DNA from: Bacillus sp. T33-2
Lineage (GTDB): Bacteria; Bacillota; Bacilli; Bacillales; Cytobacillaceae
Direction: 5' to 3'
Assembly: GCF_002860205.1 (NCBI RefSeq)
Contig: NZ_PGVB01000022.1
Location: forward strand, 62,001 to 126,000
Length of the DNA stretch: 64,000 nucleotides
Position numbers and translations under genes: made by a program. Of the stretch, positions 54,722 through 64,000 are shown one piece after another. Positions within the stretch are counted from its first letter, which is position 1; each line of letters begins with the position of its first letter. The notes below the pieces were generated by a model. That model made no database searches and was not told where the DNA came from. It worked only from the letters and a program-made list of their open reading frames with translations.

Positions 54722-56824
54722 GTGCATTTGGCTAAAAAGAAGTCTCCGGCTCCCTTTCGCATAAATCTACTTTTCTTTATCATCTTCATATTGTTTTCGG
54801 TACTAGTTTTGCGCCTGGGAATTGTCCAAATTGTCCATGGGGAGAATTACAAGCGTGAAATCGAGAAAAAAGAAGATGTTACCGTGAATAATCCAGTTCC
54901 GCGAGGGGTCATGCTTGACCGTAATTTAAAGACCGTTGTTGACAATACGCCAAGGAAGGCCATTACATACACAAATGAAGGAGCAAAACCTGATGAAATG
55001 CTTGAAGTGGCGGCAAACCTTGCAAAACTGATCTACAAAAAACCCGGCAACATCCCTGTCAGGGAGAAAAAAGACTACTGGATCATGAAAAATCGTGAGC
55101 TGGCTGAGAAAAAGATCACAAAAAAGGAAAGAGCGCTTCAGAAAGCAGATAAACTGAAGGACACAGAAATCTATGATTTGATATTGTCGAGGATTACCGA
55201 GGAGGAATTGAATCAACTAACCGAGGAGGATATGGAAGTCCTTGCAATCTTTCGCATCATGAACAAAGGCTATAAGTTCGAACCGCAGATTATAAAAAAT
55301 GAGGATGTCACTGCTGAAGAATTTGCAGTGGTGAGCGAGCATCTGGAAGTCCTGCCTGGCGTCGATACAAGGTCAGACTGGGACAGGTCTTATCCCTTTA
55401 ACAGCACTCTGGCATCTGTTCTTGGTTCTGTGACAAGCTATGATAAAGGCCTTCCAGCTGAAAAAATTGATTATTACTTATCAAGGGGTTACAGCAGGAA
55501 TGACCGCGTGGGCAAAAGTTATCTTGAAATGCAATACGAGGACGTGCTGCGGGGACAGAAGGAAAAAATCGTAAATATCACAGACAAGGCAGGAAATGTC
55601 CTTGAAACACAGCTCGTGTCTAAAGGAGAAAAAGGAAAAGCCCTCGTGTTGAGTATTGACATGGAACTTCAGCAAGGGGTCGAGAAATTTATAGAAGATC
55701 AACTATGGAAGGCAAAAGCAGAGCCTGGAACCCATCTTTTAGACAGGGCCTATGTTGTGTTGATGGATCCGCGTACAGGTGATGTGTTGACAATGGCCGG
55801 CAAGCGGATTGTTAAAAATCCTGAAACGGGCAAACCCGAAATGGAGGACGATGCATTAGGAACAATCACAACCACATACAACGCAGGTTCTGCAGTTAAA
55901 GGAGCCACAGTTTTTACAGGATTCAAAACTGGTGCAATAAGCCCAGGTAAAGTATTTAACGATGCAGGAATCAGGATAAAGGGCACTCCGCAAGTTAAAA
56001 AATCCTGGACCTATCTTGGCGATGTTAATGATATCTCTGCGCTGGAACAGTCTTCAAACGTGTATATGTTCCATACTGCCATAAAAATTGGAGGAGCACA
56101 TTATGCACCCGGCGAGCCGCTTGACTTAAGCGATGATGCCTTCGAAATTATGAGGAATTCTTTCGCCTCCTTCGGGCTGGGGGTAAAAACAGGGATTGAC
56201 CTGCCGAATGAACAGCACGGGTTTAAAGGTGGAAGCAGGCTGCCAGGACATTTGCTTGACCTTTCCATTGGCCAGTATGACACATACTCGGCGATGCAGC
56301 TGGCCCAGTATGTTTCAACGATTGCAAACGGCGGTTACCGTATGCAGCCCCACATGGTAAAAGAAATACGGGAGCCTGGTGAAACTCCAGGAGAGCTCGG
56401 ACCTATCGTAATGGATTTCACCCCGAAGGTTTTGAACACGATTGACAACAAAAAAAACTGGCTGGAAAGGATCCAAACAGGGTTTAGGAGAGTTATGACG
56501 TCGGGAACAGCAGACAACTATTTCAGTGACAAAACGTATTCTCCCGCCGGTAAAACCGGCACTGCTGAAGCATTTTACGACGGTCCGCTCCGTAAAAACT
56601 ACGGGAAAGAACCGCCGCTAGTGATGAATTTGAGCCTTGTTGCCTACGCACCTGCGGAAAACCCGGAAATTGCGATGGCAGTCATCGTACCATGGGCCTA
56701 CCAGGGAAAAGAAACACATAAATCCAATTTGGTCATTGGCGAAAACGTGATGGATTTATACTTCGCACTTAAGAATCAAAGACAGCAAGCAAACAACACT
56801 GCAGCACCTGTTCAAAATCCTTGA
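54722..56824 (+). CDS. Class B penicillin-binding protein (PbpA/PbpH-like transpeptidase)
   Basis: 700 residues. One N-terminal helix (about 14-36), a PBP dimer domain (about 55-300) with a long charged insert at 110-190, and a transpeptidase domain with S390-AVK, SSN in EQSSNVYM, and KTG at 611-613. It cross-links peptidoglycan, most like the elongation PBPs PbpA and PbpH. The start is GTG with AAAGGA six bases upstream. Which of the two it matches cannot be told here. Confidence 0.93.
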   Translation: MHLAKKKSPAPFRINLLFFIIFILFSVLVLRLGIVQIVHGENYKREIEKKEDVTVNNPVPRGVMLDRNLKTVVDNTPRKAITYTNEGAKPDEMLEVAANLAKLIYKKPGNIPVREKKDYWIMKNRELAEKKITKKERALQKADKLKDTEIYDLILSRITEEELNQLTEEDMEVLAIFRIMNKGYKFEPQIIKNEDVTAEEFAVVSEHLEVLPGVDTRSDWDRSYPFNSTLASVLGSVTSYDKGLPAEKIDYYLSRGYSRNDRVGKSYLEMQYEDVLRGQKEKIVNITDKAGNVLETQLVSKGEKGKALVLSIDMELQQGVEKFIEDQLWKAKAEPGTHLLDRAYVVLMDPRTGDVLTMAGKRIVKNPETGKPEMEDDALGTITTTYNAGSAVKGATVFTGFKTGAISPGKVFNDAGIRIKGTPQVKKSWTYLGDVNDISALEQSSNVYMFHTAIKIGGAHYAPGEPLDLSDDAFEIMRNSFASFGLGVKTGIDLPNEQHGFKGGSRLPGHLLDLSIGQYDTYSAMQLAQYVSTIANGGYRMQPHMVKEIREPGETPGELGPIVMDFTPKVLNTIDNKKNWLERIQTGFRRVMTSGTADNYFSDKTYSPAGKTGTAEAFYDGPLRKNYGKEPPLVMNLSLVAYAPAENPEIAMAVIVPWAYQGKETHKSNLVIGENVMDLYFALKNQRQQANNTAAPVQNP

Positions 56825-56830
56825 ACAAAA

Positions 56831-56861
56831 AAACAACCTTCTATCCGGAGGTTGTTTTTGT
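56831..56861. terminator. Bidirectional terminator
   Basis: AAACAACCT and AGGTTGTTT form the stem, with A-run on one side and T-run on the other, between the convergent PBP and ATL genes. Confidence 0.88.
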
Positions 56862-57167
56862 TTAGCCATGGTATTGATATGCCTGAAGATTGATAGTCCT
56901 CTCATCAATAAATTCAATTCCTTCACTTTCCAGGGAAAGTTTTTGCACATGGAACGACTCATCGTCCCTTAAACCGATCTCCCCTTTTGAATTGATGACC
57001 CTGTGCCATGGAAGGTTGTATTTGTGGCTCATCGAGTGAAGGATTCGCACCACCTGCCTGGCACCCCTCGGGCTCCCTGCCAAACGTGCAATCTGCCCGT
57101 AAGTCATGACTCTGCCTTCTGGGATTTCTTTGATGATCGCAATTACTAATTCTGTAAAAGTACTCAT
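56862..57167 (-). CDS. Alkyltransferase-like (ATL) DNA damage protein
   Basis: 101 residues with the fold of the O6-methylguanine methyltransferase C-terminal domain. The active-site PCHR is PWHR here (Trp54), so the acceptor cysteine is missing. The DNA-binding part RVMTYGQIARLAGSPRGARQVVR is kept with its arginine finger. ATL proteins bind bulky alkyl lesions and hand them to nucleotide excision repair. The start MSTFTEL is chosen; six further codons upstream are open. Confidence 0.9.
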   Translation of the reverse strand: MSTFTELVIAIIKEIPEGRVMTYGQIARLAGSPRGARQVVRILHSMSHKYNLPWHRVINSKGEIGLRDDESFHVQKLSLESEGIEFIDERTINLQAYQYHG

Positions 57168-57225
57168 TTGCAGGCCCACTTCCAAACTTAATAACGATTT
57201 CGGCTACTTTTTTATTATAAATGAA

Positions 57226-57260
57226 AATGGCATTTTAGTTTGGAAAAACTAAATGCCATT
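57226..57260 (-). terminator. Hairpin terminator after CBO0543 copy 2
   Basis: AATGGCATTTTAGTTT and AAAACTAAATGCCATT pair almost fully around a three-base loop; the minus strand then reads TTCATTT. Confidence 0.75.
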
Positions 57261-57267
57261 GTATTGA

Positions 57268-57825
57268 TCATATAGGATCAAAAGACTTCGATCGGCTGAT
57301 TCTATGGGCAAGCAAATATATCATGATATAAATGGGAAATGAATAAAAAGGAATCCAATTTTTTGAGTAATATAACCCTAGCCACTCAAATAACGGTTCC
57401 CCGACAAAAGAGGTAAGGGCAGAATAGATCACCGCTTTTAACATTGGGTTCCATCCTGGTTTATATTGAAGCCAGAGCATGACTGTCACAGGAATCAGTG
57501 ATGCATCCCATGGAATGTCAGCCGGGATGATTGGGATTACTTTGCCGGTATAAATCCAAAATCCCATGATTACTCCTATGAAGTCCAGCACATAAGCAAT
57601 AAAAAGGACAAACATCCCCGCCAACAGCAGTCTTCCTTCACTTCCCCTTTTCCTGAAAATAAACCAGATAATCCAAGAACCGAGAGAAATAGAGACAGAG
57701 AGCCAAAAATCCCACTCCCAGAGAGTATTTTCATACCAGTAATTCGCGTAATCGATTTCAGCCTGCCGGATTTTCTCAAAAAAACGCCCTGCTTCATCCA
57801 TTCTTTGGCTATGAGATATGCCCAT
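57268..57825 (-). CDS. CBO0543-family membrane protein (copy 2)
   Basis: 185 residues. An N-terminal helix (EIDYANYWYENTLWEWDFWLSV) and five membrane helices. It shares pattern and length with the protein at 51459 (aromatic N-terminal segment and helix order), but the sequence is quite divergent. The ATG at 57825 is eight bases after AAAGGA; an ATG three codons earlier is too close. Role unknown. Confidence 0.8.
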   Translation of the reverse strand: MGISHSQRMDEAGRFFEKIRQAEIDYANYWYENTLWEWDFWLSVSISLGSWIIWFIFRKRGSEGRLLLAGMFVLFIAYVLDFIGVIMGFWIYTGKVIPIIPADIPWDASLIPVTVMLWLQYKPGWNPMLKAVIYSALTSFVGEPLFEWLGLYYSKNWIPFYSFPIYIMIYLLAHRISRSKSFDPI

Positions 57826-58006
57826 GTCCTTCATCCTTTTGCCAGTGTGTCTTTATTGTTGCCAAAAGAATGAATGGTAGACATTGACTGGCAAACCAAA
57901 GGGATTTCACTAGCCCCATTTGGACTTCGCTCATAAACTTCACGAGGCACCGTGCTATAAAACAGGAGACAGGACATTTTATTTCCTGCCTCCCAGTTTT
58001 GTGCGA

Positions 58007-58558
58007 TTATTCCCTGTCAATACTTCTATCAGCATGTAATGGACGGGCTTGATCCTCCGGAAGCTGTGTATTTCTTTCCAGTTCAGATGTATCTTCACCC
58101 ATTCCCTTCAAGAATGTCAGCAGCAGAGTGATTGCCCTGTTGATTTCAGGATCTTTTACAGAACGGACAATGTCAAAATAGCCTGTCTCATCGTCTGTGT
58201 CCTTATATTCCGCCACCCTCGCTATGCCAGTGTTGATTTTTAACAGTATAGGCTCAAGCTGCCGGACGTTCAGCGTCCCCAGCACGCCAACCAGCAATAG
58301 CAGGTTTTTGAGCATATTGGCCGTCTCAGGTGTATCCATTTTTTTCACAAGCAAATCCAGGACCTTGTCTCCCTGGCCAAACAGTCCGTTCAGCAATGCA
58401 AGAACACCGCGGTCATGCATATGCCCGATCACTTTAAGTGATTCCAGAATCGCGTCTTTATTACCCAACAGGGCTGTTTCAATTTCGTCGAGGTCCCTTT
58501 TGCGTTTTTCTTCTTCACTTACGACAATTCGCTCAATTTTTTTTATCGCTTTAGCCAT
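58007..58558 (-). CDS. DUF1641 protein, formate dehydrogenase partner
   Basis: 183 residues, helical. The DUF1641 core is [31 protein letters not shown] and [17 protein letters not shown]. In bacilli these proteins (YrhD-like) are encoded beside formate dehydrogenase. Here its start overlaps the fdhF stop by eight bases (ATGGCTAA), so the two are translated together. The exact role is unknown; membrane attachment or assembly is likely. Confidence 0.88.
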   Translation of the reverse strand: MAKAIKKIERIVVSEEEKRKRDLDEIETALLGNKDAILESLKVIGHMHDRGVLALLNGLFGQGDKVLDLLVKKMDTPETANMLKNLLLLVGVLGTLNVRQLEPILLKINTGIARVAEYKDTDDETGYFDIVRSVKDPEINRAITLLLTFLKGMGEDTSELERNTQLPEDQARPLHADRSIDRE

Positions 58559-61508
58559 GCCTTGTCCGCTCCTTTTTCACAAGATCTCCTGGGAAAATAT
58601 AATCGCGGCGCGCCCATTTTTTCTGGACCTGTACGCCGATTTGCGGCTGCGGATTGCCATTTCTGTGATTGATGCTTGGAAGTGGATTAATTCCTTCTGA
58701 TTGAAGTATTTCCATCTTCGCCTGAGTTTCTTTATAAGCTGGCGTATCAGTATCCTTGTCTGCGTAACTGCTTGTCAGTAGGTTGATTGCTGCATCCCCG
58801 GTATCATTCATCGGAAGGTAAACTTCTTTCCCCTTGACACGGTCGGTAATCACACATTTCACCTTCACGTTGCCATATGGCGAGGTGAGCCGGACGAGCG
58901 TTCCATCCTTGATGCCCCTCTCTGCGGCGAGTTCAGGCGACACTTCCAGGAATACTTCTGGTGTCTTGGAAGAGATGCCTTTGGATTTGTATGTCAAATT
59001 CCCTTCATGGAAGTGTTCCAAAAGTCGTCCATTGTTGACATGAATGTCATATTCCTCGCCAAATTCAAGTGGTTTTGTCCAGCGAACCGGATAGAGCCTT
59101 GCTTTTCCATCTGGGAACGGGAACATGTCAGTGTACAGTAGCGGGGTATCCTCCCCGTTCTCATGTACAGGCCACTGCAGGCTCTTGTATCCTTCCAGCC
59201 TTTCGTAGGTAACACCTGAGTAAATTGGTGTGAGCGACGCCACTTCTGCCATGATTTCACCCGGGTGCTGGTATGTCCAGCCGGCGCCCAGCTTGTTTGC
59301 GATTGCCATGATGATTTGCCAATCTGGTTTTGAATCGCCCAGCGGCTCCAATACCTGGTACAATCGCTGGATGCGGCGCTCGGTATTTGTGAACGTGCCT
59401 TCTTTTTCAAAGCTCGGGCTTGCCGGCAGGACCACATCGGCGAACTCTGCTGTCCTAGAGAAGAAAATATCTTGTACCACAAAGAAGTCCAGTTTTTCAT
59501 ATGCTGCATGGACATGGTTGATATTGGAATCAACAAGACCCATTTCCTCGCCTTTAATGTACATTGCCCTCAAGGTTCCATCATGGATGCCGTCGATCAT
59601 GTCGTGGTTGTTGATCCCGAGTTTTTCAGGGAGCTTCACGCCCCATGCCTGTTCAAATTTGGCCCGGACCTCTACATTATCAACACGCTGGTATCCTGGA
59701 AGATGCTCAGGGCTGCTTCCCATGTCGCTCGCTCCCTGGACATTGTTATGCCCGCGGAGAGGATATGCCCCGGCACCTGGCTTTGCGTAGTTGCCTGTCA
59801 CAAGCAACAGGTTGGAAATTGCCGTGCTCGTGTCACTTCCGCCGATATGCTGGGTCACACCCATTGCCCATAGTATGGATGTAGTGTTGGCTTGATGGAT
59901 CATTTCTGCGATTTGAATAAGGTTTTCCTTCGTTATGCCAGTCACGTCTTCGGCATATTCTAACGTGTAGCGCTGCAAGCTTTCGACATATTCTTCAACG
60001 CCGTTTACTTTACTGCGTAAAAATTCTTCATCGGCCCAGCCCTGGTCGATGATATACTTTGTCACCGCTGACAGCCACACCATGTCTGATCCTGATTTAG
60101 GCCTTACAAACAGGTCGGAGCGCTCCGCCATCTCATGTTCCCTCAAGTCTGCGACAATCAGCTTTTGGCCTTTTAGTTTATGGGACCGTTTTACCCGTGT
60201 CGCCAAAACCGGATGGGCTTCTGATGTATTGGAGCCGACAATGATGACGAGCTCAGCTTTTTCAATATCTTTTATCGAGCCCGCGTCGCCGCCATAGCCC
60301 ACTGTCCGGAATAATCCAACCGTCGCAGGAGTCTGGCAATAGCGGGAACAGTTATCAACGTTGTTAGTGCCAACCACTGCCCGTGCAAGCTTTTGCATTA
60401 AGAAGGATTCTTCATTCGTACATTTTGATGATGTGATGAATCCGAGTGCATCAGGGCCGTATTGGTTGTGGATCTCCGCGAATTTCACCGCGATGAGATT
60501 CAGTGCTTCCTCCCACTCTGCTTCCCTGAAAGTGTCCCCTTCACGGATGAGCGGCTTTGTCAGGCGTTCTTCACTGTTGACGAAATCCCAGCCGAATTTC
60601 CCTTTTACACAGGTGGAAATTCCATTGGCTGGCGCTTCAATCTGGGGCTCTATCTTGAGGATTTTGCGATCCTTTGTCCATACATCGAAACTGCAACCCA
60701 CACCACAGTATGTGCATACCGTTTTCGTTTTCTTGATGTTTTCATCCCGCATGACAGATTCCACATCCGATATTGTCAAAATGGATCCGTAGCCGGTTTC
60801 CACACCTTTTGTGATTTCAATCATCGGACGGAGAGTTTCCTTGGCGATTCCGGTGAGGAAACCTGCCTCGCCGACCATGCCTTTTTCCATCATCGCGTTA
60901 CAAGGGCACACGGTTGAACAATGCCCGCAGGAAACGCATGATGATTCATTGATTGGCACATCATTGTCCCAGATTACGCGAGGTCGTTCGCGCTCCCAGT
61001 CAATCGTGAGCGTTTCTGTCACCTGGACATCCTGGCATGCCTCCACGCAGCGGCCGCACAGGATGCACTGGTCCGGGTCATACCGGTAGAACGGATGGGA
61101 ATTATCTTCCTCGTACGGCTTCTGGTCAAACGGTGTGCTTTGGTGGTTGATTTTCATCTGCTTAACGGTGTTATGTATCTCACATCCACCATTATTGTAA
61201 TCACATACTGTACAATACAGTTCATGGTTGTACAAAATGCGGTCCATGCCAATGACCTGTGCTTTCTTGACTTCCGGTGAAACTGTATCAATGACATCGC
61301 CATCCTGTATTACTGTTGAGCAGGAGCGCACCATCTCACCATTGACCTCGACGATGCAAGTGTCACATGTTTCAATGGGCCCCAGGCTCGGATGATAACA
61401 AACGTGCGGAACTTCAATCGAGCTGTCGGACAGGTATTGCAGCACTGTCTGGTTGCCCTTTGCTTCAACCTCAATTCCGTTTATGGTTATGTTGATCGTT
61501 TCTGACAA
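58551..61508 (-). CDS. fdhF: Formate dehydrogenase, molybdopterin subunit
   Basis: 985 residues. From the N-terminus: a 2Fe-2S domain ([17 protein letters not shown]), a His-Cys cluster ([18 protein letters not shown]), two 4Fe-4S sites ([24 protein letters not shown]), the MopB cluster ([12 protein letters not shown]), and a bis-MGD domain with the catalytic cysteine in [13 protein letters not shown]; no selenocysteine. It oxidises formate and passes electrons on. The start is taken as TTG ([10 protein letters not shown]) three codons after a GTG, since GGGTGAGG fits it better. Confidence 0.94.
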   Translation of the reverse strand: MSETINITINGIEVEAKGNQTVLQYLSDSSIEVPHVCYHPSLGPIETCDTCIVEVNGEMVRSCSTVIQDGDVIDTVSPEVKKAQVIGMDRILYNHELYCTVCDYNNGGCEIHNTVKQMKINHQSTPFDQKPYEEDNSHPFYRYDPDQCILCGRCVEACQDVQVTETLTIDWERERPRVIWDNDVPINESSCVSCGHCSTVCPCNAMMEKGMVGEAGFLTGIAKETLRPMIEITKGVETGYGSILTISDVESVMRDENIKKTKTVCTYCGVGCSFDVWTKDRKILKIEPQIEAPANGISTCVKGKFGWDFVNSEERLTKPLIREGDTFREAEWEEALNLIAVKFAEIHNQYGPDALGFITSSKCTNEESFLMQKLARAVVGTNNVDNCSRYCQTPATVGLFRTVGYGGDAGSIKDIEKAELVIIVGSNTSEAHPVLATRVKRSHKLKGQKLIVADLREHEMAERSDLFVRPKSGSDMVWLSAVTKYIIDQGWADEEFLRSKVNGVEEYVESLQRYTLEYAEDVTGITKENLIQIAEMIHQANTTSILWAMGVTQHIGGSDTSTAISNLLLVTGNYAKPGAGAYPLRGHNNVQGASDMGSSPEHLPGYQRVDNVEVRAKFEQAWGVKLPEKLGINNHDMIDGIHDGTLRAMYIKGEEMGLVDSNINHVHAAYEKLDFFVVQDIFFSRTAEFADVVLPASPSFEKEGTFTNTERRIQRLYQVLEPLGDSKPDWQIIMAIANKLGAGWTYQHPGEIMAEVASLTPIYSGVTYERLEGYKSLQWPVHENGEDTPLLYTDMFPFPDGKARLYPVRWTKPLEFGEEYDIHVNNGRLLEHFHEGNLTYKSKGISSKTPEVFLEVSPELAAERGIKDGTLVRLTSPYGNVKVKCVITDRVKGKEVYLPMNDTGDAAINLLTSSYADKDTDTPAYKETQAKMEILQSEGINPLPSINHRNGNPQPQIGVQVQKKWARRDYIFPGDLVKKERTRHG

Positions 61509-61559
61509 CTGCCTCACCCTTTCGAACAGAATTCAAAATTTTTCACTATAATAATTTCA

Positions 61560-61586
61560 CTACCCTTTCAGTATAAAAACTTAAAC
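61560..61586 (-). promoter_or_regulatory. Sigma-B-like promoter of formate dehydrogenase
   Basis: On the minus strand GTTTAA (61581-61586), 15 bases, GGGTAG (61560-61565), compared with GTTTAA-N13-15-GGGTAT. It lies about 55 bases before the start codon. Confidence 0.5.
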
Positions 61587-61607
61587 ACTTAAAAATAGTT
61601 TTTAATG

Positions 61608-61638
61608 AAAAAAGGACCTGCCCATCAATGGCAAGTCC
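61608..61638 (-). terminator. Terminator of the PPOX-type flavoprotein gene
   Basis: On the minus strand GGACTTGCC and GGCAGGTCC form the stem around ATTGAT(G) and are followed by six T. Confidence 0.85.
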
Positions 61639-61706
61639 GTAAATTAAATTGTAAAAACACCTAATATAGTATTTTCTTAAAACTGCTGACACTGAAGTAA
61701 AGTAAT

Positions 61707-62345
61707 TTAGTACAATCTCTTTACGTAACTTTCTTCCAAAAGGTGGCCTACTTCCTCCTCCGTTACTTTTGTTTTTGCGCAGACATGGGCTGCGAGCATT
61801 TTAACTGCGGAAGGCCTCTCGCATTCTTGTAGCCATGTCTCTGCATCCCACAGACCCGAGCGCTTGATCGCCTTGGCACAGTGAATATAACATTCCTCCA
61901 CCTGGACTCCGATGCCAAGCAGGGGCTCCCTGCCGTTCACCGCTGATTTTTCCAATAAGGCTTTGTCCCTGCTAACGCAGGCTCTTCCATTTACGCGAAA
62001 AGTTTCTCCCATCCCGGGGATCAGGAAAATCAGCCCTATTTGTGGATTGTTTAGAATATTAATGATTGAATCCATGCGCCTGTTTCCGGGGCGTTCCGGA
62101 ATAAACAAGTGCTTGTTGTCAATTATTTGAACGAAGCCAGGTGCGTCGCCGCGCGGTGACACATCACATCTGCCCTTGGAATCTGATGTAGACATGACAA
62201 GAAAAGGAGATTTTGAAATAAACTCCTTCGCATGGAAATCGAGTTCATGAATGACCTTATTGGCAGACAGTTTGCTTTGTGTCCCAAAAAGCGGGCGCAT
62301 CTCCTCGAACTCCTGCATATCCTTAATTTGATCTTGAAAAATCAT
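61707..62345 (-). CDS. Pyridoxamine 5'-phosphate oxidase-like flavoprotein
   Basis: 212 residues with the split-barrel FMN fold. STSDSKGRCDVSPRGDAPGF and IPERPGNRRMDSIINILNNPQIGLIFLIPGMGETFRVNGRA are typical of the MSMEG_1061 group of PPOX-type FMN or F420-like proteins. The substrate is unknown. The ATG at 62345 is ten bases after GGAG; a GTG three codons earlier is too close. Single gene with terminator. Confidence 0.85.
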   Translation of the reverse strand: MIFQDQIKDMQEFEEMRPLFGTQSKLSANKVIHELDFHAKEFISKSPFLVMSTSDSKGRCDVSPRGDAPGFVQIIDNKHLFIPERPGNRRMDSIINILNNPQIGLIFLIPGMGETFRVNGRACVSRDKALLEKSAVNGREPLLGIGVQVEECYIHCAKAIKRSGLWDAETWLQECERPSAVKMLAAHVCAKTKVTEEEVGHLLEESYVKRLY

Positions 62346-62511
62346 TTTGTCCACACTCCATTATCGTTTTTTACACCGCAGCATTAATCGAGATCCGCTG
62401 AAAAAATAGGAAAAAATCGACTTTGTTTGCCGAACGGATACTTGTTTTGTCACTTTCAAAGGAATCTAAAATTACTGACAGAAATGTATACTAAAACAGG
62501 AGGGATGCAGG

Positions 62512-63033
62512 ATGAATACAAGCGCTGTTGCTAAATTGCTGGGAGTGTCACCAAGCACGATTCAACGCTGGGTAAAGCAGGCAGGCCTTCAAATGGTGCG
62601 AAATGAACTCGGCCATTACATGTTCACTGAAGAAAAAATAGAAATACTTCGACGGATGCAGCAACAGATCAACAACGGAGCTCTTCTCCAGGATTTAACC
62701 GTGCCAGATAAAAAAACCCGCAAGGGTTCTGCTCAAATAACAGAAAATAATCTGGCAGCGGAAAAAGTACTAACCAGAATGACTGAGCTCGAAAAAAAGC
62801 TGGATGGAAAAGCAGACGATATTGTTTCCTATCAAATATTGCAGCACCGCCGTGAAATCGAAGAACTGCAAAACCAAATTAAGAAGCTTAGTGAACGCTT
62901 AGAAATGCTTGAAGAAAAACCAGTTGAGCCTATCAAACTCCCAATTTCTGATAAGCTGCAGGCCGTTCCTGATTCAAAGCCGGCAAAGAATCCAAGAAAA
63001 CGAAATTTCTTTGGGATATCGCTCGGCTTTTAG
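62512..63033 (+). CDS. racA: Chromosome-anchoring protein RacA
   Basis: 173 residues. MerR-like helix-turn-helix (MNTSAVAKLLGVSPSTIQRW and VKQAGLQMVRNELGHYMFTE), a coiled coil (about 80-140) and a basic, aromatic end KPAKNPRKRNFFGISLGF. This layout and the NELGHYxFT block identify RacA, which binds near the origin and ties the chromosome to the cell pole through DivIVA at sporulation. AGGAGGG precedes the ATG. Single gene with its own terminator. Confidence 0.92.
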   Translation: MNTSAVAKLLGVSPSTIQRWVKQAGLQMVRNELGHYMFTEEKIEILRRMQQQINNGALLQDLTVPDKKTRKGSAQITENNLAAEKVLTRMTELEKKLDGKADDIVSYQILQHRREIEELQNQIKKLSERLEMLEEKPVEPIKLPISDKLQAVPDSKPAKNPRKRNFFGISLGF

Positions 63034-63063
63034 TCATTTGAACGCCATAACCATGCAATATCG

Positions 63064-63097
63064 ACAGCACATCCATTATTGATGTGCTGTTTTTTTA
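63064..63097 (+). terminator. Terminator of racA
   Basis: CAGCACATC and GATGTGCTG pair around seven bases and are followed by seven T. Confidence 0.9.
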
Positions 63098-63106
63098 TGA
63101 AATCCC

Positions 63107-63436
63107 CTACTGCCTTGGTGCCCAGAGCAAAATCCCCACCCCGATCAGACAAACAGCAGCCCCGAGCCAGTCATACACGTCTGGAGTCTTTTTATGATCC
63201 CCCATCCCCAAAGGACAGCAAGGACGATGAAAACACCACGCTTCATACACCCTTCCAAACGCGGGAAACTTTTGCATGGTCGGGATGACTCCATATAAAA
63301 CCAGGATCAAACCACCGGCAATACCGTACCAGTATGGCTTCCCCTCCCGAAGCCACAGCCACACAAGATACCCGCCGCGTATTTCTACCAAGCCGGCCAG
63401 GATGAATAATGCTACCGCGTAAATGATTTCAGACAC
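63107..63436 (-). pseudogene. UPF0060 (YnfA) membrane protein gene with compensating frameshifts
   Basis: 109 codons without a stop. The ends match UPF0060 (FILAGLVEIRGGYLVWLWLREG, IPTMQKFPAFGRVYEA, KTPDVYDWLGAAVCLIGVGILLWAP). The middle reads WCFHRPCCPLGMGD, which is wrong for the family and for a membrane helix. In the neighbouring frame the same DNA (about 63195-63240) reads GVFIVLAVLWGWGI, the expected third helix. Two indels therefore flank this stretch. The protein is probably non-functional unless they are sequencing errors. It starts with GTG inside the HAD gene end (eight-base overlap). Confidence 0.75.
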
Positions 63437-64000
63437 TCCCTCGGATTGATGATTTTCTGAACAAAGTCTCTGTTAAATCTTGTACACTATTAAAAATTCT
63501 ATCAGGAGCGACAGTGAACTCGAGTGCATCGTAGTTTGGCAGCCATTGAACACCTGCCGTAACAACTTCAGCCTGTTTACCAGCCAAAATATCCGCATCG
63601 CTATCACCGACAAATATAGTATCTTCTTTATCTACACCCAGAAACTGTATAGCCTTCAGCAATCCTTCCGGGTGCGGTTTCGGTTGAATCACATCGTCAC
63701 CAGTAATGATCACGTCAAAAAGGTTATCCATTTCCAACTGCTTCAAAGAAATGTCGAGGCTCCGCCGCGCTTTTCCGGTTACAACGCCAAGCATCAATCC
63801 TCTGGCCTTTATGTCCAATAGTAAGTCGTCTATCTCCAACACTCTCTTAACAAAATCGGAGTGTTTTTCGAGATAGCTGTGGTAAAACAATTCGATTGCC
63901 AGTTCTTTATCAGCGCTGAGAAGATTTTCCCTGATGATCCCTGTTTCGGAAGGCCCGAACATTTGCTTAATTTCTTCCGCTGACAGGTCCCTGCCATCAA
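63429..64000 (-). CDS. HAD-family phosphatase, 5' end cut by window
   Basis: The last 190 or so residues are visible and the frame is open to base 64000. VVTGKARRSLDISLKQL carries the second HAD motif, KPHPEGLL the third and IFVGDSDADILAGKQAEV the fourth; the nucleophile motif lies beyond the window. It resembles phosphoglycolate phosphatase and PpaX-type enzymes. It overlaps the UPF0060 gene by eight bases and is probably cotranscribed. Confidence 0.88.
   Translation of the reverse strand, partial: DGRDLSAEEIKQMFGPSETGIIRENLLSADKELAIELFYHSYLEKHSDFVKRVLEIDDLLLDIKARGLMLGVVTGKARRSLDISLKQLEMDNLFDVIITGDDVIQPKPHPEGLLKAIQFLGVDKEDTIFVGDSDADILAGKQAEVVTAGVQWLPNYDALEFTVAPDRIFNSVQDLTETLFRKSSIRGSV

Noticed and set aside
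59230-59790. 186-codon plus-strand frame
   Set aside because: Opposite fdhF and without translation signals.
1-64000. CRISPR arrays, tRNA, rRNA and prophage modules
   Set aside because: I looked for regularly spaced repeats, CCA-ended cloverleafs, conserved rRNA blocks and phage structural genes and saw none.

Overview
The window looks like chromosomal DNA of an endospore-forming Bacillaceae (Bacillus sensu lato). The evidence is gene content: RacA, CotF-family coat proteins, a KinB-like kinase, an RsbR-type stressosome protein, FosB (a bacillithiol-using enzyme), a quinol oxidase operon qoxABCD, strong AGGAGG ribosome binding sites and frequent TTG/GTG starts. I see no rRNA, tRNA, CRISPR array, prophage or intact insertion sequence.

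Layout. 1-3.6 kb: riboflavin operon ribD-ribE-ribBA-ribH on the minus strand behind an FMN riboswitch with an attenuator. 4.1-8 kb: qoxABCD on the plus strand, with ResD-like boxes upstream and in the downstream intergenic region. 8-13.3 kb: ABC exporter, NlpC/P60 peptidase, LD-carboxypeptidase, a broken beta-propeller gene and fosB. 13.4-17 kb: a minus-strand operon of response regulator, histidine kinase and ECF sigma factor. 17-28.8 kb: accessory region with an RsbR paralogue, a lysozyme-like wall enzyme, a GyrI-like protein, an M1-type peptidase with altered zinc ligands, a pentapeptide-repeat protein, a GNAT enzyme, a secreted beta-propeller protein and several decayed genes. 28.9-33.7 kb: KinB-like kinase, chemoreceptor and an SDR enzyme with a coat-like N-terminus. 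33.8-37.6 kb: a YtrA-type GntR/ABC transporter operon with its operator over the promoter. 37.7-47 kb: FAD oxidoreductase, two coat genes, small proteins, 5'-nucleotidase, MOSC protein, Amj lipid II flippase, PsiE and a LacI regulator. 47-57.8 kb: ATPase, MFS/LysR pair, two CBO0543-family membrane proteins, nucleotidyltransferase, VanW protein, class B PBP and an alkyltransferase-like protein. 58-64 kb: formate dehydrogenase with its DUF1641 partner, a PPOX-type flavoprotein, racA, a frame-damaged UPF0060 gene and a HAD phosphatase cut by the window end.

Connections. Riboflavin supply, the quinol oxidase and formate dehydrogenase belong to redox metabolism. PBP, Amj, VanW, LD-carboxypeptidase, NlpC and lysozyme-like genes belong to the envelope. 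RacA, CotF and KinB belong to sporulation. Two minus-strand promoters (RsbR paralogue and formate dehydrogenase) resemble sigma-B sites. I found no clearly new multi-gene system. The most unusual items are the M1-like protein with altered zinc ligands, the regulator/kinase/sigma triplet without a visible anti-sigma gene, the histidine-rich tail of QoxA made partly by a tandem duplication, and a cluster of recent gene damage.
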